Source: Flavobacteriaceae bacterium (GTDB lineage Bacteria > Bacteroidota > Bacteroidia > Flavobacteriales > Flavobacteriaceae). From it: a DNA stretch of 52,052 bases. The DNA is taken from assembly GCA_024643385.1 (NCBI GenBank), contig JAHEMZ010000014.1, positions 1-52,052 of the forward strand, read 5' to 3'. This document shows, piece after piece, positions 35,610-44,034 of the stretch. The number at the start of each line of letters is the position of its first letter. Position 1 is the first letter of the stretch. The notes below the pieces were generated by a model. The model was not told where the DNA came from and did no database searches. It saw nothing but the letters and a program-made list of their open reading frames with translations. The position numbers and the translations under genes are program-made.

Positions 35610-36998
35610 TTAATCACAGTTATCTGTTAATGAATTGATCCATTCCTCTATAAAAGAAACAGCCTCTTCATGTCGTAATGTTCTGCCGAGTAAGGGCATT
35701 CTATATTCTTCCTCTGTAGTATGTAATCGGAAATATACGATGGAGTTTTGAGCATCCCCGGGGATAATCATCTTTGATCCTTCATAGCCGGGGATAGGAG
35801 TTTGCGGATTTACACAAATACCCATATTCTCCGGAACTTCGGTTAGATTAAAAGCCATTCGCAGGGCTCTGTAGTCGCAATGACCGCTATCGCTGTGACA
35901 GCTGGCGCAATTGATATCGAAATAAGATCTTACTCGTAGATCAAGCGGTTGAGAGGGATCTGCCCAATTGACTACCGTATTGATGTTTCCGGGGAGGTTG
36001 TTTTCAAGGTATCCCATTTCTATCCACTTTTCAAGTTGATTACCACTTCCATCGGCATAGTTGTAAATACCATTAAGACTTTGGGGTTTCAACCCGATAG
36101 GCATAGGTTGTTTAAAAGCTTTATGGCAAGTATAGCATTGGCTGTTGGACGGGATACGATAATTCACAAATTTTGTTTCACCGTTCTGAAGCCATTCAAA
36201 AGGAACATTTGCGCCATCACCCGTCGTATCTAAGTAGGCTTCATTTTGTTCTTCGTTCCAAATATAATCAGCTAATATCCATCCGGATTCTTTTTTTATG
36301 AGCAGTCTTGTTTCGATAATCTTGGTCGTGTTATTGGGAAGCACATTTTCATAATAAAAGGTTTTTATTAAAATCGTGCTGTTGGGAAAATTTAAAACTT
36401 CACCATCACCCACATAAGTTGCCTTTACGTTATTTGGCATCCATACAAATCTTTTTTTGTGTGCATAATCCGTGAATAGGGCACTAATGGGCTCGTAGGG
36501 TAATACACCATATACGGGCTCCTGATTGGCAAGAGCTCCATCAAAGAAATGATAATCGGAAAGTTTAGGATAAGGGACTAAACTAAGATCAACGTCAACA
36601 GGTGAGAAAGGCAGCACGTTGATAGTTACCGTTCCGGTAGCACAGCTTTGCCCTGTGTCATCACAGACCGTATATTGAAAAGTGTCTTGTCCTGTAAAAC
36701 TGGAATCGGGGGTATATTGAATCAGATCGTCCAATATACTTTCCGTATTATTTGGATCGATCAGAACAACGGAACCCGTTTGAGGATTGGACAGTGTAAC
36801 GATACCGTCAGCAGGGACATTAGTATCGTTAGCGAAGACATTAATTTCGATCACGGCATTTTGAAAAACTTCACCGTTATCGGCATTGGCATTAATGGTA
36901 ATTGGGACGTAACCATCTCCGTCATCATCCGATTTGCAGGAAATCAAAAGGAGAACAGCTAACATCAAAAAGTTGCTTAGGGCAAGGACCTTTTTCAT
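35610..36998 (-). CDS. Di-heme c-type cytochrome lipoprotein with N-terminal Ig-like domain (SO_2930-like)
   Basis: 462 residues from ATG 36998 (MKKVLALSNF); the longer frame to 37064 has a non-signal extension. Lipobox LLLISC, Cys21, followed by KSDDDG, suggesting surface display. Residues ~30-128 are an Ig/cadherin-like domain (INVFANDTNVPADGIVTL, FTGQDTFQYTV). The rest (~135-462) carries two heme motifs, CYTCH at 288-292 and CASCH at 364-368, with Met residues downstream that could be axial ligands. The layout resembles the SO_2930 di-heme cytochrome family, whose role is unknown. It is paired with the downstream ASPIC protein. Confidence 0.85.
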   Translation of the reverse strand: MKKVLALSNFLMLAVLLLISCKSDDDGDGYVPITINANADNGEVFQNAVIEINVFANDTNVPADGIVTLSNPQTGSVVLIDPNNTESILDDLIQYTPDSSFTGQDTFQYTVCDDTGQSCATGTVTINVLPFSPVDVDLSLVPYPKLSDYHFFDGALANQEPVYGVLPYEPISALFTDYAHKKRFVWMPNNVKATYVGDGEVLNFPNSTILIKTFYYENVLPNNTTKIIETRLLIKKESGWILADYIWNEEQNEAYLDTTGDGANVPFEWLQNGETKFVNYRIPSNSQCYTCHKAFKQPMPIGLKPQSLNGIYNYADGSGNQLEKWIEMGYLENNLPGNINTVVNWADPSQPLDLRVRSYFDINCASCHSDSGHCDYRALRMAFNLTEVPENMGICVNPQTPIPGYEGSKMIIPGDAQNSIVYFRLHTTEEEYRMPLLGRTLRHEEAVSFIEEWINSLTDNCD

Positions 36999-37080
36999 GA
37001 AAATAAATCTTGAGCAATTTTTATTAATAATGTGGATTTTTAAAAAATCCTCTAAATGTAACAAAAACTTTGTATCAAGT

Positions 37081-37098
37081 ATCCTATTATCATAGGAT
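37081..37098. other. Perfect palindrome upstream of the cytochrome gene
   Basis: ATCCTAT-TATC-ATAGGAT, seven-base arms with a four-base spacer. It sits 82 bases before the cytochrome start and 36 bases after the asd stop on the same strand. It has no T tract, so an operator is as likely as a weak terminator. Confidence 0.3.
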
Positions 37099-37134
37099 TA
37101 TCCCACTTTTACCCAAAAAAATAATAGAATTTGA

Positions 37135-38124
37135 TTATACCAGCCCCTCCTTCAAAAGGTATTCGGCAATTTGAATGGCATTGGTGGCAGCGCCTTTTCG
37201 AAGGTTATCACTCACGATCCACATATTGAGCGTATTGGGCTGACTTTCATCCCTCCGGATCCTTCCCACAAACACATCGTCTTTTTGATGAGCGTAAATA
37301 GGCATGGGATAGGTATGGGTATCCGGATTATCCTGAACGATAACACCTGATGTATTGTGCAAAATAAGTCGTACTTCAGCGAGATCGAAATCATGATGGA
37401 ATTCGACATTAACGGCTTCACTATGGCCTCCTGCCGTTGGAATACGAACCGCAGTGGCGGTCACAGAAAAGGTTCGATCGTCTAAAATCTTCTGTGGTTC
37501 CCTGGCTAATTTCATTTCTTCTTTCGTATAACCGTTACCCTCAAAGACATCACACTGTGGTAATGCATTCTTATGGATGGGATAGGGGTAGGCCATTTCT
37601 CCTTTTACCCCGGCGATCTCATTTTCCAATTGTTGCACGGCTTTTACCCCCGTCCCGGAAACGGATTGATAGGTAGAAACTACCACGCGTTTCATCACAT
37701 ATTTTTGATGTAAAGGAGCTAATGCCATGACCAATTGGATGGTGGAGCAATTTGGGTTGGCGATGATCTTATCGTCTTTGGTAAGCACGGCGGCATTGAT
37801 TTCTGGGACGATTAGTTTTTTGTCAGGGTCCATTCTCCAAGCCGAAGAATTGTCGATAACCGTGGTGCCAACTTCCGCGAATCGTGGAGCCCAATCCAGA
37901 GAGGTACCTCCACCGGCTGAAAAGATAGCAATTGCCGGCCTTAGGGCAATAGCGTCTTCCATCGAAACGATAGGGTATTGTTTCCCTCTAAAAGTTACTT
38001 CTCTCCCAATGGATTTTTGAGAAGCTACGGGAATAAGTTGAGTAACCGGAAAATTTCGTTCGGCCAACAACTGTAACATTACTTCACCGACCATCCCGGT
38101 GGCGCCTACCACTGCAATCTTCAT
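37135..38124 (-). CDS. asd: Aspartate-semialdehyde dehydrogenase
   Basis: 329 residues. An NADP-binding start VVGATGMVGEVMLQLL at 5-20 is followed by the catalytic Cys126 in ANPNCSTIQ and the base His234 in RIPTAGGHSEAVN. SSAWRMDP at 93-100 is typical of the family. It reduces beta-aspartyl phosphate to aspartate semialdehyde, feeding lysine/diaminopimelate (cell wall), threonine and methionine. A TATTTTTG -7 box lies 19 bases upstream. Aspartokinase is not in the window. Confidence 0.97.
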   Translation of the reverse strand: MKIAVVGATGMVGEVMLQLLAERNFPVTQLIPVASQKSIGREVTFRGKQYPIVSMEDAIALRPAIAIFSAGGGTSLDWAPRFAEVGTTVIDNSSAWRMDPDKKLIVPEINAAVLTKDDKIIANPNCSTIQLVMALAPLHQKYVMKRVVVSTYQSVSGTGVKAVQQLENEIAGVKGEMAYPYPIHKNALPQCDVFEGNGYTKEEMKLAREPQKILDDRTFSVTATAVRIPTAGGHSEAVNVEFHHDFDLAEVRLILHNTSGVIVQDNPDTHTYPMPIYAHQKDDVFVGRIRRDESQPNTLNMWIVSDNLRKGAATNAIQIAEYLLKEGLV

Positions 38125-38143
38125 AGTTTGTATGATTTAGCGG

Positions 38144-38151
38144 CAAAAATA
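38144..38151 (-). promoter_or_regulatory. -7 promoter box of asd
   Basis: Reads TATTTTTG on the minus strand, 19 bases before the asd ATG. No clear -33 element is seen at normal spacing. Confidence 0.45.
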
Positions 38152-38182
38152 CGGGTTATGGATGTAAAAATTCATCATTGTA

Positions 38183-38213
38183 TCAAAAAAAAGACCCCTC
38201 TGGTAAGAGGGGT
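38183..38213 (-). terminator. Rho-independent terminator of mscL
   Basis: On the minus strand ACCCCTCT (38213-38206) pairs with AGAGGGGT (38201-38194) across a four-base loop, followed by a run of Ts with one interrupting C. It lies about 40 bases after the mscL stop. Confidence 0.85.
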
Positions 38214-38251
38214 TTAAGGATTATTATGGCAGTGCAGCGGTCGCTACGCGT

Positions 38252-38659
38252 TTACTTTTTTAAGGCATCCCGAATTTCGGTGAGCAGATCGATCTGTGAG
38301 GGTCCGGCGGGTGGTGCAGGAGCTTCCGCTTTTTTCTTTTTGAAATTGTTGTAGGCTTTTACGATCATAAACAAAACAAAACCAACAATCACCAAATTGA
38401 TCAAGGCATTCACCCATTTCCCCCAAAGAATTGCATTTTCAGGACTGGTAACATTGCCGTCCGCATCGGCTACGGCACTGGAGAGAACTATTTTTAATTC
38501 TGAAAAATCCATTCCTCCTGTAAAATGACCTACAATCGGCATCATAATATCGTTTGTAAATCCGGAGACAACGCCTCCTATAGCACCGGCAAGGATCACG
38601 GCAACCGCCAAATCAATCACATTGCCCGTCATGATAAAATCTTTGAACTCTTTAAGCAT
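38252..38659 (-). CDS. mscL: Large-conductance mechanosensitive channel
   Basis: 135 residues, normal for MscL. The N-terminal amphipathic segment MLKEFKDFIMTGNVIDLAV leads into TM1 (~16-43, AVAVILAGAIGGVVSGFTND). A periplasmic loop (~44-75) follows, then TM2 (~78-100, NALINLVIVGFVLFMIVKAYN). A Lys-rich and Ala/Pro-rich linker and a C-terminal helix (SQIDLLTEIRDALKK) complete the pattern. It opens as a pentameric emergency valve on hypo-osmotic shock in the inner membrane. It is monocistronic with a strong terminator. Confidence 0.96.
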   Translation of the reverse strand: MLKEFKDFIMTGNVIDLAVAVILAGAIGGVVSGFTNDIMMPIVGHFTGGMDFSELKIVLSSAVADADGNVTSPENAILWGKWVNALINLVIVGFVLFMIVKAYNNFKKKKAEAPAPPAGPSQIDLLTEIRDALKK

Positions 38660-38739
38660 AATCGATGGTTTTAATGGTTAATACGAATCTAATTTAAACA
38701 TTTTTTTAATCCCATAACAGTTTATCTAACAGGGCGGTA

Positions 38740-39858
38740 TTAATTTTTGAATTTGCGCGTCACTCGTTGAGAGATTGAGGTGATCAATTCATACGAAATG
38801 GTGTGGGCAGTAGCAGCCAAAGCATCTGCTCTGGATAAGGACCCAAGAACCTGCACCTCATCTCCCTCCGTACAAGGAATATCGGTGACGTCTACCATGA
38901 TCATGTCCATACAAACATTACCCACAATGGGGGCCTTTTTCCCGTGGATCATTACCCATCCCACTCCGTTTCCATACAGACGAGAAATGCCGTCGGCATG
39001 GCCCAGAGGAAGAGTGGCTGTTTTTCTCTTTTCTGAAGCAACAAACGCTCGGTTATAACCTAATGATTCTCCGGGGCCCAATTCATGAATTTGAGAAATA
39101 ATGGTCTTCAAAGCCGAAATAGGTTTTAACATCATATCATGCTTAGGATCGTTACCATAACCATATAATCCAATTCCGGAACGCACCATATCGAATTGTG
39201 CTTCGGGATAATTTAAGATCCCGGAGGTGTTCAGCATATGTCTCCAAGGTGAATAGCCCAAAGAAGTGGAGAATTGTTCGGAAACTTCTTTAAAGTTTTC
39301 GATCTGCTTGAGTGTAAAAGCTTTTTCATTGAGGTCTTCACTTGCTGCCAAATGAGAAAAAAGGGTTTTTACTTTAACACTTTTAGTAGCAGCGAGTAAT
39401 TTCAAAATTTCAGGAACATCCGAGGCATTAAAACCTAATCGGTTTAAACCCGTATTAAATTTAATATGAATGGGATAGTCAGTTTGTCCATAAGCTTCCG
39501 CAAAAGAAATGAATTCCTTTAAGATCTTAAGGGAGTAGAGGTTCGGTTCAAGACATCTTTCTATGATTTGATCAAAGTTGCCCGGAAGCGCATGCAATAC
39601 TAATATGGGAGCAGTTATTCCCGCATCTCTCAGCCGCACCCCTTCCTTGGCATAGGCTACCGCAAAATAGTCAGCTCCTACAGTTTGTAATTTTTGCGCA
39701 ACGATTTCGGCATCACTCCCATAACCAAATGCTTTTACTACGGCCATAAATTTTGTGGAAGGCAATATTCTTGATCTGAGGAAATGATAATTTTCGACCA
39801 GCGCCTTCAGGTCGATTTCCAGAACGGTTTCACTAACGGGACCGGGAATATTTAGCAT
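38740..39858 (-). CDS. alr: Alanine racemase
   Basis: 372 residues. The PLP-binding Lys42 lies in FMAVVKAFGYGSDA, the second catalytic residue Tyr268 in ESLGYNRAF, and MVRSGIGLYGYG at ~224-235 is a family motif. A TIM barrel is followed by a beta C-terminal domain (VGNVCMDMIMVDVT). It converts L- to D-alanine for peptidoglycan. Usual enzymes have KANAYGHG; KAFGYGS is a flavobacterial-type variant. It starts one base after the tdk stop, so alr is the second gene of a tdk-alr unit. Confidence 0.96.
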   Translation of the reverse strand: MLNIPGPVSETVLEIDLKALVENYHFLRSRILPSTKFMAVVKAFGYGSDAEIVAQKLQTVGADYFAVAYAKEGVRLRDAGITAPILVLHALPGNFDQIIERCLEPNLYSLKILKEFISFAEAYGQTDYPIHIKFNTGLNRLGFNASDVPEILKLLAATKSVKVKTLFSHLAASEDLNEKAFTLKQIENFKEVSEQFSTSLGYSPWRHMLNTSGILNYPEAQFDMVRSGIGLYGYGNDPKHDMMLKPISALKTIISQIHELGPGESLGYNRAFVASEKRKTATLPLGHADGISRLYGNGVGWVMIHGKKAPIVGNVCMDMIMVDVTDIPCTEGDEVQVLGSLSRADALAATAHTISYELITSISQRVTRKFKN

Positions 39859-39859
39859 G

Positions 39860-40498
39860 CTAGGCCTGTTTTTTATCGGGTAATTGTTCGGGATCTTTTA
39901 CTTCCATCTTTCGCACCCGTTCACGAAGCATTGCTTTATAATAAGCAGCTCGACTGAGGGGTTCATAATCTTCAGTCTCTCCTAATAATACCAGATCATC
40001 ACTTTGTGATTTTCGATAGCTGTAATGAGCCAAGTTGCCGGTACGTGTACAAACCGCATGCACCTTCGTTACGTATTCTGCCGTCGCCATTAAAGCAGGC
40101 ATTGGACCAAAGGGGTTTCCCTTAAAGTCCATATCCAATCCGGCAACGATCACCCGCATCCCTTGATTGGCAAGATCGTTGCAGACCTTGACAATCTCAT
40201 CATCAAAGAACTGTGCTTCATCAATTCCGATCACATCACAACCATCGGCTAAGATAGGGATGTTGGCAGCGGCAGGAACCGGGGTGGAACGAATTTCATT
40301 ACTGTCGTGTGATACAACTTTGTCGTTGTCAAAACGACTGTCGACGGTAGGTTTGAAGATCTCGACCTTTTGTCGCGCAAATTGAGCCCGTTTTAATCGT
40401 CGGATAAGCTCCTCGGTCTTTCCGGAAAACATAGATCCGCAAATCACTTCGATCCATCCGAACTGCTCCTTTTGGTTAACGGTATTTTCGAGAAACAT
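39860..40498 (-). CDS. tdk: Thymidine kinase, type II, with a degenerate zinc site
   Basis: 212 residues. P-loop GSMFSGKTEEL at 21-31, Walker-B-like DEAQFFDD with catalytic Glu94, and the lasso region GNLAHYSYRK near 154-163. It phosphorylates thymidine for salvage. Type II kinases normally hold a structural zinc with two CxxC-type pairs. Here only Cys150 remains: positions expected as Cys are Thr153, Ser182 and Ala185 (CTRT, LSRAAYY). The fold may be stabilised differently. It is the first gene of a tight pair with alr (one-base gap). No convincing promoter box is seen upstream. Confidence 0.95.
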   Translation of the reverse strand: MFLENTVNQKEQFGWIEVICGSMFSGKTEELIRRLKRAQFARQKVEIFKPTVDSRFDNDKVVSHDSNEIRSTPVPAAANIPILADGCDVIGIDEAQFFDDEIVKVCNDLANQGMRVIVAGLDMDFKGNPFGPMPALMATAEYVTKVHAVCTRTGNLAHYSYRKSQSDDLVLLGETEDYEPLSRAAYYKAMLRERVRKMEVKDPEQLPDKKQA

Positions 40499-40598
40499 AA
40501 TTAGTTTTTAGAATAAAACGGAATTCCTTGACGTTTACATCAATGATGCGTAAATTTAACAAAACAAAATATAGCACGATAGAATTATAACAAAAGTT

Positions 40599-41363
40599 AT
40601 GAAAAAGCAACTCCAAAAGCAATTAGAGGAATTGGCCCAAAGAATAGCTGGCAATTCAGCGCCTTTGAACATTGGGAAGTTGAAGGATGAAGCGAGACAA
40701 CTTTATGAAAAACTTTCGGTGTTGGAATATTTGGAATCACAGATCGAAGGAACCGAAGCCTTAAAGAAACAGGAAGATTCCTTGGACTCCAAAAGCTTTA
40801 GAGAACAGAATTGGTTCAAAGACCCAAGTCCTCTTCCGGAACCTGAAATAAAGGATGAATTAGTAGAGCCGGCCACTGAAAAGATCAAAGATCTTGTCGC
40901 TCAAATGCCCAGAGAGGCTGATGAAGTCGATGAATTTCTTAACACCGTGATAGCACCACAAAAGACACGCAAGGATGATTGGGAAGAGCTTGCGGCGCAT
41001 TATCAAGAAACCCCAATTTTTGAGCGAAAGGAAAATACTGTCGGCCAGGTATCGTCGGTAATTTCAGAGGTAATCAAAGAATCACCAACCCCTTCAGAAA
41101 CAGATCGCCCCAAGTCCATTAACGATTCCCTAAACGCCGGATTAACGATTGGGCTGAACGATCGATTGGCCTTTATTAAGCATCTCTTTTCGGGGAGTGC
41201 AGATGATTACACGCGGGTGTTATCGCAAATCAATACCCTGCAAAATTTTGCCGAGGCGAAGTCTTTTATTGAAGGACAAATTAAACCCGACTACAACCAT
41301 TGGAAGGATAAAGATGAATTCGCAGAGCGTTTCATGACGATCCTGGAAAAAAGGTTTAACTGA
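40599..41363 (+). CDS. Conserved flavobacterial protein of unknown function, coiled-coil
   Basis: 254 residues, no signal peptide or membrane helix, so cytoplasmic. Residues 1-65 are a likely coiled coil (QLQKQLEELAQRIAG, KLKDEARQLYEKLSVLEYLE). Residues ~70-175 are acidic and probably disordered (PEPEIKDELVEPATEKIKD). Residues ~180-254 form a compact conserved-looking helical block: GLNDRLAFIKHLFSGSADDY, then LSQINTLQNFAEAKSFIEG and ending FMTILEKRF. I do not recognise a named family. rsmI begins 8 bases after its stop, so co-transcription with an rRNA methyltransferase is the only functional hint. Confidence 0.8.
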   Translation: MKKQLQKQLEELAQRIAGNSAPLNIGKLKDEARQLYEKLSVLEYLESQIEGTEALKKQEDSLDSKSFREQNWFKDPSPLPEPEIKDELVEPATEKIKDLVAQMPREADEVDEFLNTVIAPQKTRKDDWEELAAHYQETPIFERKENTVGQVSSVISEVIKESPTPSETDRPKSINDSLNAGLTIGLNDRLAFIKHLFSGSADDYTRVLSQINTLQNFAEAKSFIEGQIKPDYNHWKDKDEFAERFMTILEKRFN

Positions 41364-41371
41364 TTGTTTGT

Positions 41372-42049
41372 ATGGGGAAGTTATTTTTGGTGCCCACTCC
41401 AATTGGCAACCTCAAGGATATGACCTTCAGGGCGATCGAGGTATTGAACCAGGTCGATCTTATTTTAGCCGAGGATACCCGAACCAGTGGGAAGTTGCTC
41501 AAACATTATGATATTTCCACCCACATGCAATCCCATCATATGCACAATGAGCATAAGATGGTCGCTTCTTTGGTAGATCGAATGAAATCGGGACAGCAAA
41601 TTGCCCTGATCAGTGATGCCGGAACACCGGCTATCAGCGATCCCGGATTTCTGCTCACCCGTGCCTGTGTGGAAGCCGGCATAGAGGTGGATTGCTTACC
41701 CGGGGCTACCGCTTTTGTCCCGGCCTTGGTCAATAGTGGTTTACCCAACGATCGATTTGTCTTTGAAGGCTTTCTTCCTGTGAAAAAGGGAAGACAAACC
41801 CGCCTTCAGCAGTTGTCCGAAGAAACCAGGACCATGGTATTCTATGAATCGCCTCACAAATTGATCAAGACCCTTGCGCAATTTGTGGATTATTTTGGTG
41901 CGGATCGTTCTATTTCCGTATCCAGAGAGATATCGAAGTTACATGAAGAAACCATCAGAGGAACTGTTGCCTCTGTTTTAAATCATTATACTGAAAAACC
42001 GCCTAAGGGTGAAATAGTAATCGTGTTAGGGGGAAAAGATAAAGCATAG
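41372..42049 (+). CDS. rsmI: 16S rRNA (cytidine1402-2'-O)-methyltransferase
   Basis: 225 residues, a tetrapyrrole-methylase-fold enzyme. The opening LFLVPTPIGNLKDMTFRAIEVL, then LAEDTRTSGKLLKHY, ALISDAGTPAISDPGFLL and a GATAFVPALVNSGL loop are RsmI signatures. It is shorter than E. coli RsmI (286) because the C-terminal extension is missing; the short form is usual in Bacteroidota. It 2'-O-methylates C1402 in the ribosomal decoding centre using SAM. It follows the unknown coiled-coil gene by 8 bases and converges on the M61 peptidase gene. Confidence 0.94.
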   Translation: MGKLFLVPTPIGNLKDMTFRAIEVLNQVDLILAEDTRTSGKLLKHYDISTHMQSHHMHNEHKMVASLVDRMKSGQQIALISDAGTPAISDPGFLLTRACVEAGIEVDCLPGATAFVPALVNSGLPNDRFVFEGFLPVKKGRQTRLQQLSEETRTMVFYESPHKLIKTLAQFVDYFGADRSISVSREISKLHEETIRGTVASVLNHYTEKPPKGEIVIVLGGKDKA

Positions 42050-42058
42050 TTATTAAAG

Positions 42059-43951
42059 CTATCCCTTCAACCACGCCTTACGCAATGCGACTTGTTTAGC
42101 GGAGGCATTAGCAGCGGACACTAATTTTTGCCCTGTTGTATACGATTGCGTTAGTTCTTTATCTATTATTACTTCTTCGCCATTTCTATCCAGCGCTACA
42201 TTAATTTTAGCCCCGGGAGACCACATATACATTTCGGTAAAAACTTGTTGTACATTTTCAAAAGTTAGCGCTGTTCCGTTTACAGTTTTTAAAACATCAC
42301 CCGGAAGTACCCCATTGTCATTCCAGAAACTATTAAGAGCAACCGCTTCTGAAAAAGCAATGGTTCCGTTGGCTCTATTTGGCTCAAAAATCAGATCCCC
42401 ATTGTTTTGTATATAGTTTGTTTCTATGGTAGCATCTGCAATTTCCAACCCTACTTTTTCAAAAAAATCAGCGTAATTAATAGGGGTGGTGCCGACCACA
42501 TGCGTTTGTAGAAACTCACCCACGGAAGGGTAGGTCATGGTAGTAATTTCATCAATAATTGTATCATCGTTAAAGGGTTTGTTTTTACCGTATTTAGCGG
42601 AAAGCTCTTTCATTAAAGACAGCATGCTTCTTTGTCCGTTGCTTTCTTCCCTCATTAAAATATCAATACACATTCCTATCAGCGCACCCTTTTGGTATAC
42701 ATTGTAATAGTTGGACGCATAGGGTTTGTCTAAAACGTTTTCACTCATTTCAGTAAAACTCATCGTATCGTCCATTCCCAAAGAAGTTTGAATTTTACTC
42801 ATTATTGAAGCATAAAATTCGTCCTCTGATGTTAAACCTTCATATACTTGAAAATGTTGCGCAAAATATTCGGTTACGCCTTCATACATCCAAAGATGTT
42901 TCGAAAAGGTAGGTTTATTATAATCGAAATAATGAACATCTTCGCTGTGCACACTCAATGGGCTCACAATATGAAAAAATTCATGAGCAATCACGTCTAC
43001 CATACTCTCAGAAAGCCCCTCTAATAACATATTTTCAGGAAGCACCGCAACCGTAGAAGTATGATGTTCCAGCGCGCCCATCCCTTTTGGGGAGTCTTCT
43101 TTTCCTTCACTTAAATAAAGAAAGATATCGTAGCGAGGTGTGGTATTCACAGATCCTAAATAATTTTTTTGAGCTTGCATCATGGTGAACATGCTTTCCT
43201 TTAATGCTGCTGCCGTGTGAATTTTATTTGGGGAATACACACTCAATACAATTTTAATGTCACCTACATTAAATTCCTCGACATCCAAGTCCCCATAGAA
43301 CATGGGATTGTCTGTAATATCGAAATAACGAGGGGCAAAATAAGTGGTGGTCGTGGTTGTACCATCTGCACTCACATTTGATTGCAGCTCCTGAAGTGCA
43401 GAGGAGCGAACAAAGCTACTTGGAGCAGTCACATCCAATTTATATTGGGCGTTCTTTAAAGAGTCGAAATACCCGATAAAGCCGTGTAAGTTAAGTAGGT
43501 AATTGGTAGGTTCTATGTTCGTGCCTGCCGGGGAGAAGGGATTCTCACCTCCTATACCACCGGTAGTTTCAGTATCAAAGGTATCATTTACCTCGTAGGT
43601 AATTTTATCGACTTGTGAGGCATTAGAAATGGACCAGGAGTTATCATCTATTTTTGTGGTCGCCACTTCATTTCCTTTATAATCAAAGGCTTTAAAGTTT
43701 TCTACGTATTTTCCAAAATTACTCACCGAATAGGTTCCTTGAACCACTTTAGGGATTCTGTAAATTTCAGTTTCGGTAGTAAAACGACCCGGATTAATGA
43801 TTACAGTAACTTTATCTGTCGTTATATTCACTAGGCTTAGACTCGTTTCAATAGGATTTGAAGTAGCCAAATCATTTACCGTTGGTTTTGTAGAAGTACA
43901 TCCTGTTAAGAATATAGCAAGCACTAGTATGGATAGAAAATGTCTCATCAT
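42059..43951 (-). CDS. M61-family metallopeptidase with PDZ domain, lipoprotein
   Basis: 630 residues. The lipobox ends at Cys18 (FLTGC), followed by TSTK, lacking the acidic surface signal, so the protein probably faces the periplasm. An N-terminal beta domain (~35-240) is followed by a gluzincin domain with HEFFH at 323-327 and a downstream glutamate (WMYEGVTEYFA, ~357-361) as third zinc ligand. A C-terminal PDZ domain (~520-605; FWNDNGVLPGDVLKTVNGTA) follows. The M61 family includes glycyl aminopeptidases and general gluzincins; the substrate here is unknown. Two adjacent ATGs could start it. A TATCTTTG -7 box lies 20 bases upstream. Confidence 0.92.
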   Translation of the reverse strand: MMRHFLSILVLAIFLTGCTSTKPTVNDLATSNPIETSLSLVNITTDKVTVIINPGRFTTETEIYRIPKVVQGTYSVSNFGKYVENFKAFDYKGNEVATTKIDDNSWSISNASQVDKITYEVNDTFDTETTGGIGGENPFSPAGTNIEPTNYLLNLHGFIGYFDSLKNAQYKLDVTAPSSFVRSSALQELQSNVSADGTTTTTTYFAPRYFDITDNPMFYGDLDVEEFNVGDIKIVLSVYSPNKIHTAAALKESMFTMMQAQKNYLGSVNTTPRYDIFLYLSEGKEDSPKGMGALEHHTSTVAVLPENMLLEGLSESMVDVIAHEFFHIVSPLSVHSEDVHYFDYNKPTFSKHLWMYEGVTEYFAQHFQVYEGLTSEDEFYASIMSKIQTSLGMDDTMSFTEMSENVLDKPYASNYYNVYQKGALIGMCIDILMREESNGQRSMLSLMKELSAKYGKNKPFNDDTIIDEITTMTYPSVGEFLQTHVVGTTPINYADFFEKVGLEIADATIETNYIQNNGDLIFEPNRANGTIAFSEAVALNSFWNDNGVLPGDVLKTVNGTALTFENVQQVFTEMYMWSPGAKINVALDRNGEEVIIDKELTQSYTTGQKLVSAANASAKQVALRKAWLKG

Positions 43952-43971
43952 TGTATAAAAAGTTTATCTGG

Positions 43972-43979
43972 CAAAGATA
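43972..43979 (-). promoter_or_regulatory. -7 promoter box of the M61 peptidase gene
   Basis: Reads TATCTTTG on the minus strand, 20 bases before the ATG at 43951. The nearest TTG upstream is too far for a standard -33 element. Confidence 0.4.
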
Positions 43980-44034
43980 TTTTTTTTCGAATGTGAGAAT
44001 CTTAAAATTTTACCAAAAGAAGATAGCTAATTTT

